DNA from: an uncultured Clostridia bacterium | GTDB taxonomy: Bacteria; Bacillota; Clostridia; TANB77; CAG-508 | Assembly: GCA_948468225.1 (NCBI GenBank) | Contig: CAOKHH010000006.1 | Location: forward strand, 1-64,000 | Reading direction: 5' to 3' | Length of the DNA: 64,000 bases | In this document: piece by piece, positions 47,467 through 57,114 of the stretch | How the letters are laid out: every line of letters starts with the position of its first letter | Numbering within the stretch: position 1 is the first letter of the stretch | Notes under the pieces: generated by a model | What the model was told of the DNA's origin: nothing | Seen by the model: the letters and a program-made list of their open reading frames with translations, nothing else | Database searches by the model: none | Made by a program: the position numbers and the translations under genes

Positions 47467-48417
47467 ATGACGCTAGATAGTATAAAAGAAGAAATATTAA
47501 ATGCTAAAGATATAGTAATATTAACACACGAGATGCCAGATGGAGATGCTGTTGGAAGTAGCTTAGCAGTATACAATAGTTTAAAACAACTAGGAAAAAC
47601 AGTAGATTTAGTAATACCAGAATATCCAAAGAATTTTGCATTTTTACCAGGAGCAAAAGAAATAAAAAAAGAGGGAAAAGATACTAGTTATGATTTAAGT
47701 ATAGTTTTAGATTGTTCAGATGTGAAAAGATTAAATGGATTTTCAAATTATTTTGAACAAGCTAATAAAACTATAAACATAGATCATCATGGAGTAAATA
47801 CAATGTTTGCAGATTTAAATTTTGTAAATCCTGCTTCTCCTGCTTGTGCGCAAATATTAGTTACAGTTTTAGAATATTTAGGAATAGAAATAGATAAAAA
47901 TATTGGTACTTGTTTAGTTGCTGGAATAATTACAGACACTGGTGGATTTAAATATCAAGGAGTAACAGCAGAGACTTTTGAATTTGCAGCAGGTTTATTA
48001 AACAAAGGTGTTAACATATCAGATGTATATAGAAAAGTATTTCAGGTTATTACGAAAGAAGCATTTGAACTAAGAAAAGTAGCTATAGACAGATTAGAGT
48101 TTTTTGAAAATGGAAAAATATCATTTACATATACAACTAAAGAGGATGAAGAAAGAATCAATACTTCAACAGGAGATCATGAAGGTATTGTTGAATTAGG
48201 AAGAGACATAGAGGGAGTTGAGGTATCTGTATATTTAAGAGAAGTTGAAAATGGATACAAAGCATCACTTCGTTCAACGGAATATGTAAATGTTGCAGAT
48301 ATATGTCTATTGTTCGGTGGAGGAGGACATATAAAAGCTGCTGGATGTAATTTGCAAATGTCATTAGAACAAGGTAAAGAAAAAATAATAAACGAAGTAA
48401 AAAAGTACATAAAATAA
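47467..48417 (+). CDS. nrnA: DHH phosphoesterase NrnA (nanoRNase/pAp phosphatase)
   Basis: A 316-residue DHH/DHHA1 enzyme degrading 2-5-mer RNAs and pAp. Motifs: THEMPDGDAVGSS, LDCSDVKRL, NIDHHGVN and C-terminal FGGGGHIKAAG. The start ATG follows aggaggtt. It is adjacent to rbfA as in Bacillus and Clostridia. Confidence 0.94.
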   Translation: MTLDSIKEEILNAKDIVILTHEMPDGDAVGSSLAVYNSLKQLGKTVDLVIPEYPKNFAFLPGAKEIKKEGKDTSYDLSIVLDCSDVKRLNGFSNYFEQANKTINIDHHGVNTMFADLNFVNPASPACAQILVTVLEYLGIEIDKNIGTCLVAGIITDTGGFKYQGVTAETFEFAAGLLNKGVNISDVYRKVFQVITKEAFELRKVAIDRLEFFENGKISFTYTTKEDEERINTSTGDHEGIVELGRDIEGVEVSVYLREVENGYKASLRSTEYVNVADICLLFGGGGHIKAAGCNLQMSLEQGKEKIINEVKKYIK

Positions 48418-48439
48418 AATATACAAAGGAGGAAAAATC

Positions 48440-48910
48440 ATGTCATTAGTAAGTTATTTAATAACAATGTTTGCAGGATTATTTTGGATATTTAGAGTAG
48501 TTATAGCAGTAACAATGTCTTTAAATATAGACTTAGGATTTAATGTGCCAGATTTAACTACAGAAATAGTGATACTATTTATTACTTTAATATGTTTAGT
48601 ATTAGTAGTTAGAAGAAATATTGCAGGTGCAATAATGTATGCAATGACTTATGGATGGTATTTTGGAAAAGATATAGTGAATGCTGTTGCACAAATTCAA
48701 GGAGGGACACAACTTAGTCAGTCAGACGGATTAAATGTATTTATGGCTTTTGTAGCAGTAATACTAGCAGTGGCAACTATAGTTGACATTGCACTAAACA
48801 AAAATAGAAAAGGTAGCACTAAAGATAAAAAGACAGATTGGTTTTATAAAAATGGAGACTTTGATAGAGAATTTGATGAAAGGTCAGATAGAAACAATTA
48901 CAAATTTTAA
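48440..48910 (+). CDS. Four-helix membrane protein, unknown
   Basis: 156 residues with about four hydrophobic helices (LITMFAGLFWIFRVVIAVTM; IVILFITLICLVLVV; AGAIMYAMTYGWYFG; VFMAFVAVILAVATIVDIAL) and a charged cytoplasmic tail. No family was recognised. The start ATG follows aaaggagg. It is 22 bases after nrnA. Confidence 0.75.
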   Translation: MSLVSYLITMFAGLFWIFRVVIAVTMSLNIDLGFNVPDLTTEIVILFITLICLVLVVRRNIAGAIMYAMTYGWYFGKDIVNAVAQIQGGTQLSQSDGLNVFMAFVAVILAVATIVDIALNKNRKGSTKDKKTDWFYKNGDFDREFDERSDRNNYKF

Positions 48911-48934
48911 TTAAAATATGAAAGGACTAATAAA

Positions 48935-49582
48935 ATGAAAGTAATTGTTACAGGAGCATCTAATGGAATTGGAAAAGCAGTAGCTGAGAAGTTTTTGTTA
49001 GAAAATAATGAAGTAATAGGCATTGACATAGAAAGTTCAAAGATAGACAATAACAAATACACACATATTCAGCAAAGTATATGTGATAGCGATTTACCAG
49101 ACATTTCTAATGTTGATATTCTAATAAATAATGCAGGAGTACAAAATTCAGAAGATGATATTGATGTAAATTTAAAAGGAACTATAAATATTACTGAAAA
49201 ATATGGAATACAACCTAATATTAAATCAGTGTTATTTATGGCATCAGCTTCTGCAACAACAGGAGCTGAATTTCCACGTTATGTTGCAAGTAAAGGTGGA
49301 GTGGTTTCATATATGAAATATGTAGCGCAAGAAATAGCAAAATACGGAGCAACGAGTAACAGCATATCTGCAGGAGGAGTATTAACAGAACTAAATAAGC
49401 ACATAATTGAAGATAAAAAGCTATATGAAGCAGTATTAAATGAAACGCTATTAAAAAGATGGGCAGAACCAGAAGAAATAGCAGAATTAGCATATTATTT
49501 AACAGTTAAAAGTAAGTCTATTACAGGACAAGATATTTTAATTGATAATGGTGAATTTATAAAGTCTAATTTTATTTGGTAA
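48935..49582 (+). CDS. Short-chain dehydrogenase/reductase
   Basis: 215 residues with the SDR dinucleotide motif TGASNGIGKA, NNAG in ILINNAGV, the catalytic Tyr-Lys in PRYVASKGG and the C-terminal LTVKSKSITGQDILIDNGEF. Closest in pattern to 3-oxoacyl-ACP reductase-like enzymes, but the substrate is unknown. The start ATG follows aaaggac. Confidence 0.88.
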   Translation: MKVIVTGASNGIGKAVAEKFLLENNEVIGIDIESSKIDNNKYTHIQQSICDSDLPDISNVDILINNAGVQNSEDDIDVNLKGTINITEKYGIQPNIKSVLFMASASATTGAEFPRYVASKGGVVSYMKYVAQEIAKYGATSNSISAGGVLTELNKHIIEDKKLYEAVLNETLLKRWAEPEEIAELAYYLTVKSKSITGQDILIDNGEFIKSNFIW

Positions 49583-49631
49583 TTGTATGTAGTTATCATC
49601 ACCTACACTAAAAAAATGAGGAGAGATTTAA

Positions 49632-50291
49632 ATGAATATAATTTTAGGAATAATATCTATAATATTGTGTTTTACAACAGTAATTTTAATAGAGAAAATA
49701 TTCAAAAAGGAAGGTTTATTTATTTGGATTAGTATTGCAACAATAATTGCTAATATTATTGTTTGCAAAACGATAAATATATTTGGTTTAACTTCATCTT
49801 TAGGAAATATCATGTTTGCATCTAACTTTTTAGCCACAGATATTTTAACAGAAAAATATGGAGCAAATTATGCAAAAAAAGCTATAAATTATGCATTAGC
49901 TTCAATAATTATATTTATAGCAGTTACACAGATAAGTTTATTATACATACCAGATGTAACAGATGTTGCTCAAGAAAGCATGAAAAACTTATTTAGTTTA
50001 AGTTTAAGAACAAGTATTGCAAGTATATCACTTTTTTATATAAGTAATAAATTAGATATTTATTTATATTCAAAAATAAAAAATAAATATCCTAATAAAT
50101 TATGGCTAAGAAATAATGTAGCAACGATAATTTCTAATTGTTTAGAAAATTATTTCTTTGCTTTTTTAGCATTTGTAGGAATTTTTGATATTGGAACAAT
50201 TTTATCAATAGCAACAATAGGATCAATAATAGAAATTGCAATTGCAATTTTAGATACACCATTTTTATATATTTCTAAGAAGTTAGATTAA
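49632..50291 (+). CDS. Queuosine-precursor transporter (VUT/YhhQ family)
   Basis: A 219-residue membrane protein with six hydrophobic helices. NIMFASNFLATDILTEKYGANYAKKA and the C-terminal LDTPFLYISKKLD match the QPTR/VUT family, which imports queuosine precursors. The start ATG follows aggagag. Confidence 0.85.
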   Translation: MNIILGIISIILCFTTVILIEKIFKKEGLFIWISIATIIANIIVCKTINIFGLTSSLGNIMFASNFLATDILTEKYGANYAKKAINYALASIIIFIAVTQISLLYIPDVTDVAQESMKNLFSLSLRTSIASISLFYISNKLDIYLYSKIKNKYPNKLWLRNNVATIISNCLENYFFAFLAFVGIFDIGTILSIATIGSIIEIAIAILDTPFLYISKKLD

Positions 50292-50313
50292 ATAAAAAAA
50301 ATAGGAGAGTTAA

Positions 50314-50772
50314 ATGAATGATTTAGAAAATTTTTTAATCGAAGCTAAGACACAAACTTATGCAAATGAAAATATTGAAAAAATAAAAAGTACAAGATTA
50401 AATTCTAATGATTATGAATACAGAAAAAACAATATGGTATATCATGATACTTATTTTGGTGGTACTAAATTTATTGGCGAAGAAGTTGTTTATATAGATA
50501 ATAAAACATATTGGGCAATGAATTATCATGGTGTTACACTTGATGAAACTTTAGGTGAGGAAGCAATGGATAAAGCATTAAGACCAGCCCTAATGATGGT
50601 TGGAAAAGATGATACTATTCCAGTAAGAGGACCTAAAGAGTTTAACAGCGGAGAATACAAATATATATTTGATGTTGAAGGTGATTTAGATTATTTTAAT
50701 GGAACAGAAACAATTTATAAAGAAAACAAAAAAATTTATGAATTAAAGTGTAGTGGTGGATTGATAAAATAA
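50314..50772 (+). CDS. DUF5680-like protein
   Basis: 152 residues: FLIEAKTQTYANE, YEYRKNNMVYHDTYFGG, FIGEEVVY and TYWAMNYHG are the DUF5680 pattern, sometimes attached to HTH regulators but stand-alone here. Function unknown. The start ATG follows taggagag. Confidence 0.8.
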   Translation: MNDLENFLIEAKTQTYANENIEKIKSTRLNSNDYEYRKNNMVYHDTYFGGTKFIGEEVVYIDNKTYWAMNYHGVTLDETLGEEAMDKALRPALMMVGKDDTIPVRGPKEFNSGEYKYIFDVEGDLDYFNGTETIYKENKKIYELKCSGGLIK

Positions 50773-50792
50773 ATGAATAAAGAGGGTATTAA

Positions 50793-51641
50793 ATGATATA
50801 CGTTAATAAACAAGATCAAAATGTTAAAGTAAATATAACAGATATGAATGATAATGATTACATATGTATTTCTGATTTTACAAAGATTAAGGAAGGAAAA
50901 TCTACATCGGATGATATAATAAGAAATTGGTTAAGAAATAGAATTACTTTGGAATTTTTAGGGACTTGGGAATCAATATACAATCCGAATTTTAATTCCG
51001 TCGAATTCGACGGTTTTAGAAGACAGGCTGGACTTCATACTTTTACTCTTAGTATTACTGAATGGTGTGAGAAAACAAATGCTATTGGAATATATGAAAA
51101 AAGAGGTAAATATGGTGGAACATATGCACATAAAGATATAGCTTTTGAGTTTGCTTCAGCTATTAGCCCTGTTTTTAAACTTTATTTAATAAAAGAATTT
51201 GAAAGACTAAAGACACTAGAAAATCAAAACAGAGAATGGGATGTAAAAAGAATTTTGACAAAAAATAATTACTTAATACATATAGATGCAATTAAAAATT
51301 ACATATTACCAGATAACGAATATTATAAAAATAGAGAATGGTTAAAATATGCAGAAGAAGCGGATATTTTAAATGTTGCAGTGTTTAATACAACTGCTAA
51401 AAAATGGAGAGAATTAAATCCAGACTTGGAAAAAGCATATAATGTTAGAGATTATGCCACAATAAATGAATTGACTGTATTATCTAATTTAGAATCACAT
51501 AATGCAGAGTTAATTAAAGAAGGAAAAAGTAAAGAAGAAAGATTTGAAATACTAAGTAGTATTGCTAAATATCAGTTAGAGATACTTAACAATTCAGAGA
51601 AAATAAAGTTGTTAGGAAGTGATAATAATGGAACAAAATAA
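50793..51641 (+). CDS. KilA-N domain protein
   Basis: 282 residues. The N-terminal half (NDNDYICISDFTKIKEG, SDDIIRNWLRNRITLEFLGTWE, FKLYLIKEFERLK) matches KilA-N, a DNA-binding domain of phage and mobile-element origin. The C-terminal half is helical. It overlaps the start of rbgA by 14 bases, an unusual position for a mobile-type gene. Codon use appears native, so any transfer is old. Confidence 0.85.
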   Translation: MIYVNKQDQNVKVNITDMNDNDYICISDFTKIKEGKSTSDDIIRNWLRNRITLEFLGTWESIYNPNFNSVEFDGFRRQAGLHTFTLSITEWCEKTNAIGIYEKRGKYGGTYAHKDIAFEFASAISPVFKLYLIKEFERLKTLENQNREWDVKRILTKNNYLIHIDAIKNYILPDNEYYKNREWLKYAEEADILNVAVFNTTAKKWRELNPDLEKAYNVRDYATINELTVLSNLESHNAELIKEGKSKEERFEILSSIAKYQLEILNNSEKIKLLGSDNNGTK

Positions 51642-52508
51642 GACCAATATAAACTGGTATCCTCGGGCATATGGCAAAAACAAAAAGACAGATTATAGAA
51701 GATTTAAAACTAATAGATGTAGTAATAGAGCTACTAGATGCACGTATACCAGTATCTAGTAGAAATCCAGATATATCGCAAATAACAAAAAACAAAAAAA
51801 GAATAATTCTACTAAATAAAAGCGACTTATCAGATGTTGAACAAAATAATAAATGGATTAATTACTACAAAAACAGCGGAATACCAACAATACTTGTAGA
51901 TTCAAATTCTGGTAAAGGAATAGACCAAGTTTTAAGAGAAATAAATAAAATAATGGAAGAAGATTTAAAAGTTGCTACTGAGAAAGGCAGAATTGGGAAA
52001 AATATAAGAGTTATGATAGTTCGGAATACCAAATGTTGGAAAATCTTCTTTTATAAATAGAATTTCTAAAAAAACATCTGCAATAGTTGGAAATAAACCG
52101 GGTGTAACAAGGCAAAAACAATGGATAAGAATTGCGAATAATATAGAGCTTTTAGATACACCAGGTGTTTTATGGCCTAAATTTGAAAGTGAAGAAGTTG
52201 GGCTAAACTTGGCATATACAGGAAGTATAAAAGATGATATTATAGAAAAAACAGAAGTAGGTTATCAATTATTAAAATATTTATATAAATGCTATAAAAA
52301 TCAATTATTAGAAAGATATAAAATGATAGATTTTATAGAAGAAACAGATGAAAGAGAAACCATTTTAAAACTAATGGAGGAGATTGGTAATAAAAGAGGT
52401 GCTAAAATTTCAGGAGGAAGAATCGATTTAGAAAAGGTTGCAAATATTGTGTTAGATGATTTCAGAAGCGGAAAAATAGGAAAAATAACATTAGAGCATA
52501 TAAAATAA
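51628..52508 (+). CDS. rbgA: Ribosome biogenesis GTPase RbgA (YlqF), two +1 recoding sites
   Basis: Skipping C51664 and C52022 gives 292 residues, the normal length. The first shift lies in the N-terminal INWYP-GHMAKTKRQI hallmark, the second in the G1 loop VMIV-GIPNVGKSSF. The circularly permuted order G4 (LNKSDL), G1, G3 (DTPG) is intact. RbgA is an essential 50S assembly GTPase in Bacillus. ATG 51628 follows aggaagtga and is inside the KilA-N gene's end. Two successive shifts imply that each is efficient. Confidence 0.92.
51664..51666 (+). other. CGG +1 recoding site
   Basis: In-frame cct|CGG|g, codon 13; skipping C51664 gives cct ggg cat, restoring WYPGHMAK. Confidence 0.93.
52022..52024 (+). 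other. CGG +1 recoding site
   Basis: In-frame gtt|CGG|a; skipping C52022 gives gtt gga ata, restoring the G1 loop GIPNVGKS. Confidence 0.95.
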
Positions 52509-52520
52509 TAGGAGGTAAAA

Positions 52521-52925
52521 TTGGAACTAGAAGATATAATAAAACCAACAAAATCAGAATTAGATGTAAATATGATGTCACCACTTATTTGGGCATATAT
52601 TGGAGATGCAGTATATGAAATGCATATAAGAACATATTTAATAAATACTACAAATTTAAAACCAAATAGATTACATATAGAGTCAATTAAATATGTAAAA
52701 GCAAAAGCACAAGCAGAAATTTTAAATAAAATACAAGATAAGTTAACAGATGATGAAAAAGACATAGTAAGAAGAACAAGAAATACTGAAAATCATCATT
52801 TACCTAAAAATGCTGAATTAAAAGACTATATGTATGCAACTGCATTTGAAGGACTAATAGGATATTTGTTTTTAACAAATCAAAAAGAAAGATTAGAGGA
52901 AATTTTGAATTTATCAATAAGTTAA
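52521..52925 (+). CDS. mrnC: Mini-ribonuclease 3
   Basis: 134 residues maturing 23S rRNA. MSPLIWAYIGDAVYEMHIR is the RNase III-like catalytic signature, and RRTRNTENHHLPKNA and ATAFEGLIGYLFL follow. It lacks the dsRBD, as expected. TTG start after aggaggt. Confidence 0.94.
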   Translation: MELEDIIKPTKSELDVNMMSPLIWAYIGDAVYEMHIRTYLINTTNLKPNRLHIESIKYVKAKAQAEILNKIQDKLTDDEKDIVRRTRNTENHHLPKNAELKDYMYATAFEGLIGYLFLTNQKERLEEILNLSIS

Positions 52926-52932
52926 ATTTATA

Positions 52933-52962
52933 TTGACAGGTTATTATATTATTGTTATTATT
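52933..52962 (+). promoter_or_regulatory. Sigma-A promoter
   Basis: TTGACA, 17-base spacer, TATTAT upstream of the 359-residue membrane-anchored protein. Confidence 0.7.
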
Positions 52963-53012
52963 TAGAATGAAATACTTTTAAAAAATAAAAATTAAAAGGA
53001 GGAACACAAAAG

Positions 53013-54092
53013 ATGAAAAGTGAAAAGGGAAGTATTAAAATCATACTAATAAGTGCTATAGTTGTTATTTTAATAGCGATATGTCTAATAGTATTTATGA
53101 TTATGAATAACAAAAAAGCACAAGAAAATGTTCAAAATAGTCAAAATACAACTAATAGCGAAAAATCTGAAAATGATTTAAGTAAATATGAGTTGATTGG
53201 AGGAAATGAGGAGGCAGAACGACTTGCTAAAGCTTTTGATGGAGATATCGAATTGATTGGTGATGGTACTGCATATGGAGGTTCGAATCAGTATGATTAC
53301 AGAATAAATAATATAAATATAAAGACAAACAAATACTTTGATAAAGGAACTCCAGTTGAAATACAAATACAAAATGTAACTAGAGTTGATAATATACAAG
53401 GAGATATAAAGAGTGTTAATGCATCTATTGAAGCTTATTATGAAGTAGATTATAGAGGAAGCGTACAAGCATCGGGATTCGTGAATGATAAAGATAATAT
53501 AAATTTCCCAAATAACATGGTTTATTTATTTTCAAAATTTGAAGAAGATTTTTCAGGATATGCTATTATTACATTTTCAGTAAATGGTGTGCAAGAAAGT
53601 AAAAAAGTTCTTGTTAATGCATTGGATGGAGATATTGCTATTTGGAAGCTATATGGTACAGGAAATAATTCAAATGGTGAAATATCATTAGAAAGTATAA
53701 AAATTTATTTTATCGAAGACTCTGTTAAAGAAAAATACGCAAGAAATATTTGTTTACCAATAGATAATATATATTACAATAGGCTGTCAAACTATAGGAC
53801 ATTTAAATTTGATTCAGAATGCTCAGATTTTTCGATGAAACATGGCACAAGGGTATTCCATACTAAAGACAAAGTGGGAGGATATGATAATAAAGCTTAT
53901 GCAAGATGTGTGGCGATTGTTGAAATTGACGGAACGTTTTATTGCTCACAAGATACATTAGAAATTTATAATGAAAATTATGATAAAAATCGTAGTGAAC
54001 TTTCAGAGTTTATTAAGAATGAATCGGTTTCTTGCGGAAAATTATTTAATGACCCATCAAAGATCCAAGCTTTGTATTTATATGAAGATTAA
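53013..54092 (+). CDS. Membrane-anchored extracytoplasmic protein, unknown
   Basis: 359 residues with an N-terminal helix (IILISAIVVILIAICLIVFMI), an Asn/Ser/Gln-rich linker, then an external domain with YGGSNQYDYRINNINIKTN and an aromatic-rich second half (YARNICLPIDNIYYN). No lipobox and no family were recognised. The start ATG follows aaaggagg. Confidence 0.72.
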   Translation: MKSEKGSIKIILISAIVVILIAICLIVFMIMNNKKAQENVQNSQNTTNSEKSENDLSKYELIGGNEEAERLAKAFDGDIELIGDGTAYGGSNQYDYRINNINIKTNKYFDKGTPVEIQIQNVTRVDNIQGDIKSVNASIEAYYEVDYRGSVQASGFVNDKDNINFPNNMVYLFSKFEEDFSGYAIITFSVNGVQESKKVLVNALDGDIAIWKLYGTGNNSNGEISLESIKIYFIEDSVKEKYARNICLPIDNIYYNRLSNYRTFKFDSECSDFSMKHGTRVFHTKDKVGGYDNKAYARCVAIVEIDGTFYCSQDTLEIYNENYDKNRSELSEFIKNESVSCGKLFNDPSKIQALYLYED

Positions 54093-54120
54093 AAAATACT
54101 TGATATAATCTAGTATTTAT

Positions 54121-54151
54121 ATAAAGAGTGCATTATATGCACTCTTTATTA
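54121..54151 (+). terminator. Intrinsic terminator
   Basis: ATAAAGAGTGCATTATATGC then ACTCTTTATT, symmetrical stem after the membrane-anchored protein. Confidence 0.85.
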
Positions 54152-54186
54152 TGATAAAAAAATGATGGTAAAAATAACAAAAAATA

Positions 54187-54345
54187 TTGACAAATTATAA
54201 TTTTTGAGTTATCATTATATATGTTTTAAAGAAGAAGCGTCCACTTCTCACCTTATTCGAGTTAAGAAAAAAGGTTAAATACAACTAAATATAATTAGTT
54301 TATTTATAGTGGATTGGCTTTTTTAAAAGTCAATTTTTTTAATTT
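54187..54345 (+). promoter_or_regulatory. infC-rpmI-rplT promoter and leader with terminator (L20-type)
   Basis: TTGACA-N17-TATCAT starts at 54187. The leader ends in an intrinsic terminator (54315-54342: ATTGGCTTT/AAAGTCAAT, then T-run) just before the infC ribosome binding site. In Firmicutes such leaders are repressed by L20, so autogenous attenuation is likely. Confidence 0.75.
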
Positions 54346-54360
54346 ATGGAGGTGTTTTTT

Positions 54361-54864
54361 ATAAAACAAGAATTGCCTATAAATGCACAAATAAGGGCTG
54401 CATCAGTACAAGTAATTGATGAGCAAGGACAAAAGTTAGGTATAATGTCATCAAAAGAGGCTCTAACAATTGCAGAAGAAAAAAATTTAGATTTAGTAAT
54501 GGTATCAAATTCAGATACACCAGTTTGTAAAATAATGAACTATGGTAAGTATAAATTTGAACAAGCCAAAAAAGAAAAAGAATCAAAGAAAAAACAAAAA
54601 ACTGTAGAGTTAAAAGAAGTTCGTATAACACCAGGAATTGAAGAACACGATTTTAACTTTAAAGCAAAAAATGCAAAAAAGTTTATTGAAGCTGGAAGTA
54701 AAGTTAAAATAACTGTTAAATTCAGAGGTAGAGAACTTAACTATACAAAACTTGGAGAAGCAACACTTAACAAATTTATAGAAGAATTATCAGATGTTGC
54801 AATAGCAGAAAAGAAGCCTGTATTAGAAGGCAAGAACATGTTTGTAATTTTATCACAAAAATAA
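54361..54864 (+). CDS. infC: Translation initiation factor IF-3, AUA start
   Basis: 167 residues. The conserved N-terminus KQELPINAQIRAASVQVID is preceded by ATA at 54361, six bases after ggaggtg. The ATG at 54346 lies inside the ribosome binding site region and cannot be used. Non-AUG starts of infC are a known device by which IF-3 represses its own mRNA. The core NYGKYKFEQAKKEKESKK and the C-terminal domain are normal. Confidence 0.93.
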   Translation: MKQELPINAQIRAASVQVIDEQGQKLGIMSSKEALTIAEEKNLDLVMVSNSDTPVCKIMNYGKYKFEQAKKEKESKKKQKTVELKEVRITPGIEEHDFNFKAKNAKKFIEAGSKVKITVKFRGRELNYTKLGEATLNKFIEELSDVAIAEKKPVLEGKNMFVILSQK

Positions 54865-54888
54865 ATTTTATAGAGAGGGGAAAATATT

Positions 54889-55092
54889 ATGCCAAAATTA
54901 AAAACAAATAAAGCTGCAAAGAAAAGATATTCATATACAGCTACAGGAAAAGTAAAAAGAACAGCTGCTAATAGAAGACATCTTTTAGCAAACAAAACAA
55001 AAAGACAAAAGAAATCTGCAAGAGTTCCATCAGCTTATGCTGATAAAACTTGTGAAGCAGGAATCAAAAAATTATTACCATATGGTAACTAG
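54889..55092 (+). CDS. rpmI: 50S ribosomal protein L35
   Basis: 67 residues, MPKLKTNKAAKKRYSYTATG and RRHLLANKTKRQKK are L35 signatures. Start after agagaggggaa. Confidence 0.97.
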   Translation: MPKLKTNKAAKKRYSYTATGKVKRTAANRRHLLANKTKRQKKSARVPSAYADKTCEAGIKKLLPYGN

Positions 55093-55124
55093 GAATAAAT
55101 AAAAAATAGGAAGGTGAAATAAAA

Positions 55125-55475
55125 ATGGCAAGAGTAAAAACAGCAAGAACAACTAGAGCAAGACATAAAAAAATATTAAAACAAGCTAAAGGATACTACG
55201 GAGCAAAACATTATAGATTTAGAATGGCTAATCAAGCTGTTATGAAATCTTTAAAATATGCTTATGTAGGAAGAAAAGATAAGAAAAGTAATTTTAGAAA
55301 ATTATGGATAACAAGAATAAATGCAGCAGCAAGAATGAATGGAACAACATATAGCAAATTGATAGCTGGAATGAAGAAAGCAAACATAAACATAAATAGA
55401 AAAATGTTAGCTGAAATAGCTGTATCAGATGCAAAAGCATTTACAGAAATAGCAGAACTTGCAAAAAAAGCGTAA
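55125..55475 (+). CDS. rplT: 50S ribosomal protein L20
   Basis: 116 residues: [40 protein letters not shown] and [19 protein letters not shown] 23S-binding assembly protein and probable repressor of its operon. Start after gaaggtga. Confidence 0.97.
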   Translation: MARVKTARTTRARHKKILKQAKGYYGAKHYRFRMANQAVMKSLKYAYVGRKDKKSNFRKLWITRINAAARMNGTTYSKLIAGMKKANININRKMLAEIAVSDAKAFTEIAELAKKA

Positions 55476-55490
55476 GTTTTAAATTAAAAT

Positions 55491-55521
55491 AAGGGGGCAC
55501 GTTATAAAACGTGTCCCTATT
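55491..55521. terminator. Terminator between rplT and spoVAE
   Basis: GGGGGCACGTTATAAAACGT then GTCCC, strong stem between convergent genes. Confidence 0.82.
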
Positions 55522-55904
55522 CTTTTTTCATTTTAGGTTTTGCAATTAGAGAGGCAATATAACCGAAAAATACTGCTGCTGCAATCCCACCCGCTGCTGC
55601 TTTTATTCCACCAGTGAAGGCACCTACTAATCCAGTTTTCCCAACTTCTTCTATGGCACCTTTAGCAAGAGTATTACCAAAGCCTGTTAGAGGTACAGTT
55701 GCTCCAGCTCCCGCAAATTCAACTAGCTTTTCATACCAACCAAGACCACCGTAAGATTGCACCTGCAGTTACAAAAGTAACTAAAATTCTTGCAGGAGTT
55801 AATTTTGTTTTATCTATCAGTATTTGTCCAATAATACAAATTAAACCACCAACTACAAAACATTTTAATAACATCATCCAATTTAAATTCTGAAAAAATT
55901 CCAA
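55517..55904 (-). CDS. spoVAE: Stage V sporulation protein AE, one +1 recoding site
   Basis: TTG start 55904 after gaggtga; skipping the C at 55751 gives 128 residues. The shift lies at TAGAIL-GGLGWYEKLVEFAGAGATVP, where the SpoVAE/SpoVAC-like repeat GAGATVPLTGFGN follows. It is a membrane subunit of the SpoVA channel that moves Ca-dipicolinate into spores. Last gene of the spoVAC-AD-AE set. Confidence 0.9.
55749..55751 (-). other. CGG +1 recoding site
   Basis: Minus strand, in-frame tta|CGG|t; skipping the C gives tta ggt ggt, restoring AILGGLGW. Confidence 0.9.
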
Positions 55905-55980
55905 AACAAATCACCTCGATTCAATAATAAGTTAATTCTATTATTTGTATATTTTAATATTTATAATAAATTAAAACAGT

Positions 55981-56104
55981 AAATTTAAAAAAGAAACGAG
56001 TATTGCTAGGCAATTTTAAAATAAAAAGCGGAGGTGTACGTAGGTACATTGAGCATTTTTCTTTTAAAATTAACAACGCAAGACGAAGTTTATTTTTTAA
56101 ATTT
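55981..56104 (-). repeat. Post-stop hairpin element, family 2, copy B
   Basis: Arms 55981-55997 and 56088-56104 pair; shared blocks gtattgctaggc and aacaacgcaaga; inner helix ATTTTAAAA-type, different from the other copies but self-complementary. It overlaps the spoVAD stop codon and precedes spoVAE. Confidence 0.82.
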
Positions 56105-57111
56105 CAATAGAAACTGCGTGTGCAATGCCAGGAATAGATTCCCCCTGTTGAGAAGTTGTTGCATTAGTTAGCGCACCAGTTGCAACTAACAATATCTTTT
56201 TTAACTTTTTTTGTTTTAATTGATTAAACAAAAATCCTGAAAAAACAGAAGCACAACAACCACATCCACTACCACCAGAATGCACATCTTGTTTTTCTTT
56301 ATCGAAAATCAAAACGCCACAATCGTTATAATTTGCTTTCATATTGTATCCTTTACTTAAAGCAAGTTCATTTAAAATCTCTTTCCCAACAGCTCCTAAA
56401 TCTCCCGTAATTATCGCATCATAATAGCTTGGGTTTCTTCCAGTATCTTTAAAATGAGTAATTATAGTGTCTAGGGCAGCAGGAGCCATTGCTGCTCCCA
56501 TATTATTTGAATCTTTTATTCCCATATCTATAATTTTTCCTGGGGTGATATGGGTAATATATGGTCCCATACCATTTTTTGTAAGAAATGCGCATCCGAG
56601 ACCCTGTAACTGTCCATTGAGCAGTAGGTGGCCTTTGGTTTCCTAGTTCAAGAGGAAATCTAAATTGTTTTTCTGCGCTACAAAAATGGCTAGAAGCTGC
56701 ACAAATAACGTTATTTGCACCATTTCCATCTATGAATACAGAACCTAAACAAAGACCTTCAACAAAAGTCGAACAAGCACCAAAAATCCCAAAAAATGGA
56801 ATGTTTAATTCTCTTAAACCAAAACTAGAAGAAATACATTGGTTTAATAAATCTCCCGCAAAACAAAAATCTATATTCTGTGCTGGAATGCCAGATTTTG
56901 TTATAGCCATATTAACAGTCTCTTTTATAATCTTACTTTCTGCTTTTTCCCAAGTCTTTTCACCCCAAAATTCATCCTCCAAACATTGATCAAAATATTT
57001 GGCGATAGGACCATCAGATTCTTTAGGGCCAACGATTGATGCTGTTTCTAATATAGTAACTGGATTGCTAAATTTAATAGTTTGTAAACCTATCTTTTCC
57101 AAAAAAATCAT
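56097..57111 (-). CDS. spoVAD: Stage V sporulation protein AD, one +1 recoding site
   Basis: Skipping the C at 56598 gives 337 residues, the usual length. Thiolase-like fold: SIVGPKESDGPIAKYFD, FGIFGACSTFVEGL, SSHFCSAEKQFRFPLELGNQ then, across the shift, WTVTGS-GCAFLTK, and HSGGSGCGCCASVFSG. SpoVAD binds dipicolinic acid. Start ATG after aggagatg, 3 bases from spoVAC. Without recoding it would lose its C-terminal half. Confidence 0.93.
56596..56598 (-). other. CGG +1 recoding site
   Basis: Minus strand, in-frame tct|CGG|a; skipping the C gives tct gga tgc, restoring TGSGCAF of SpoVAD. Confidence 0.92.
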
Positions 57112-57114
57112 CTC

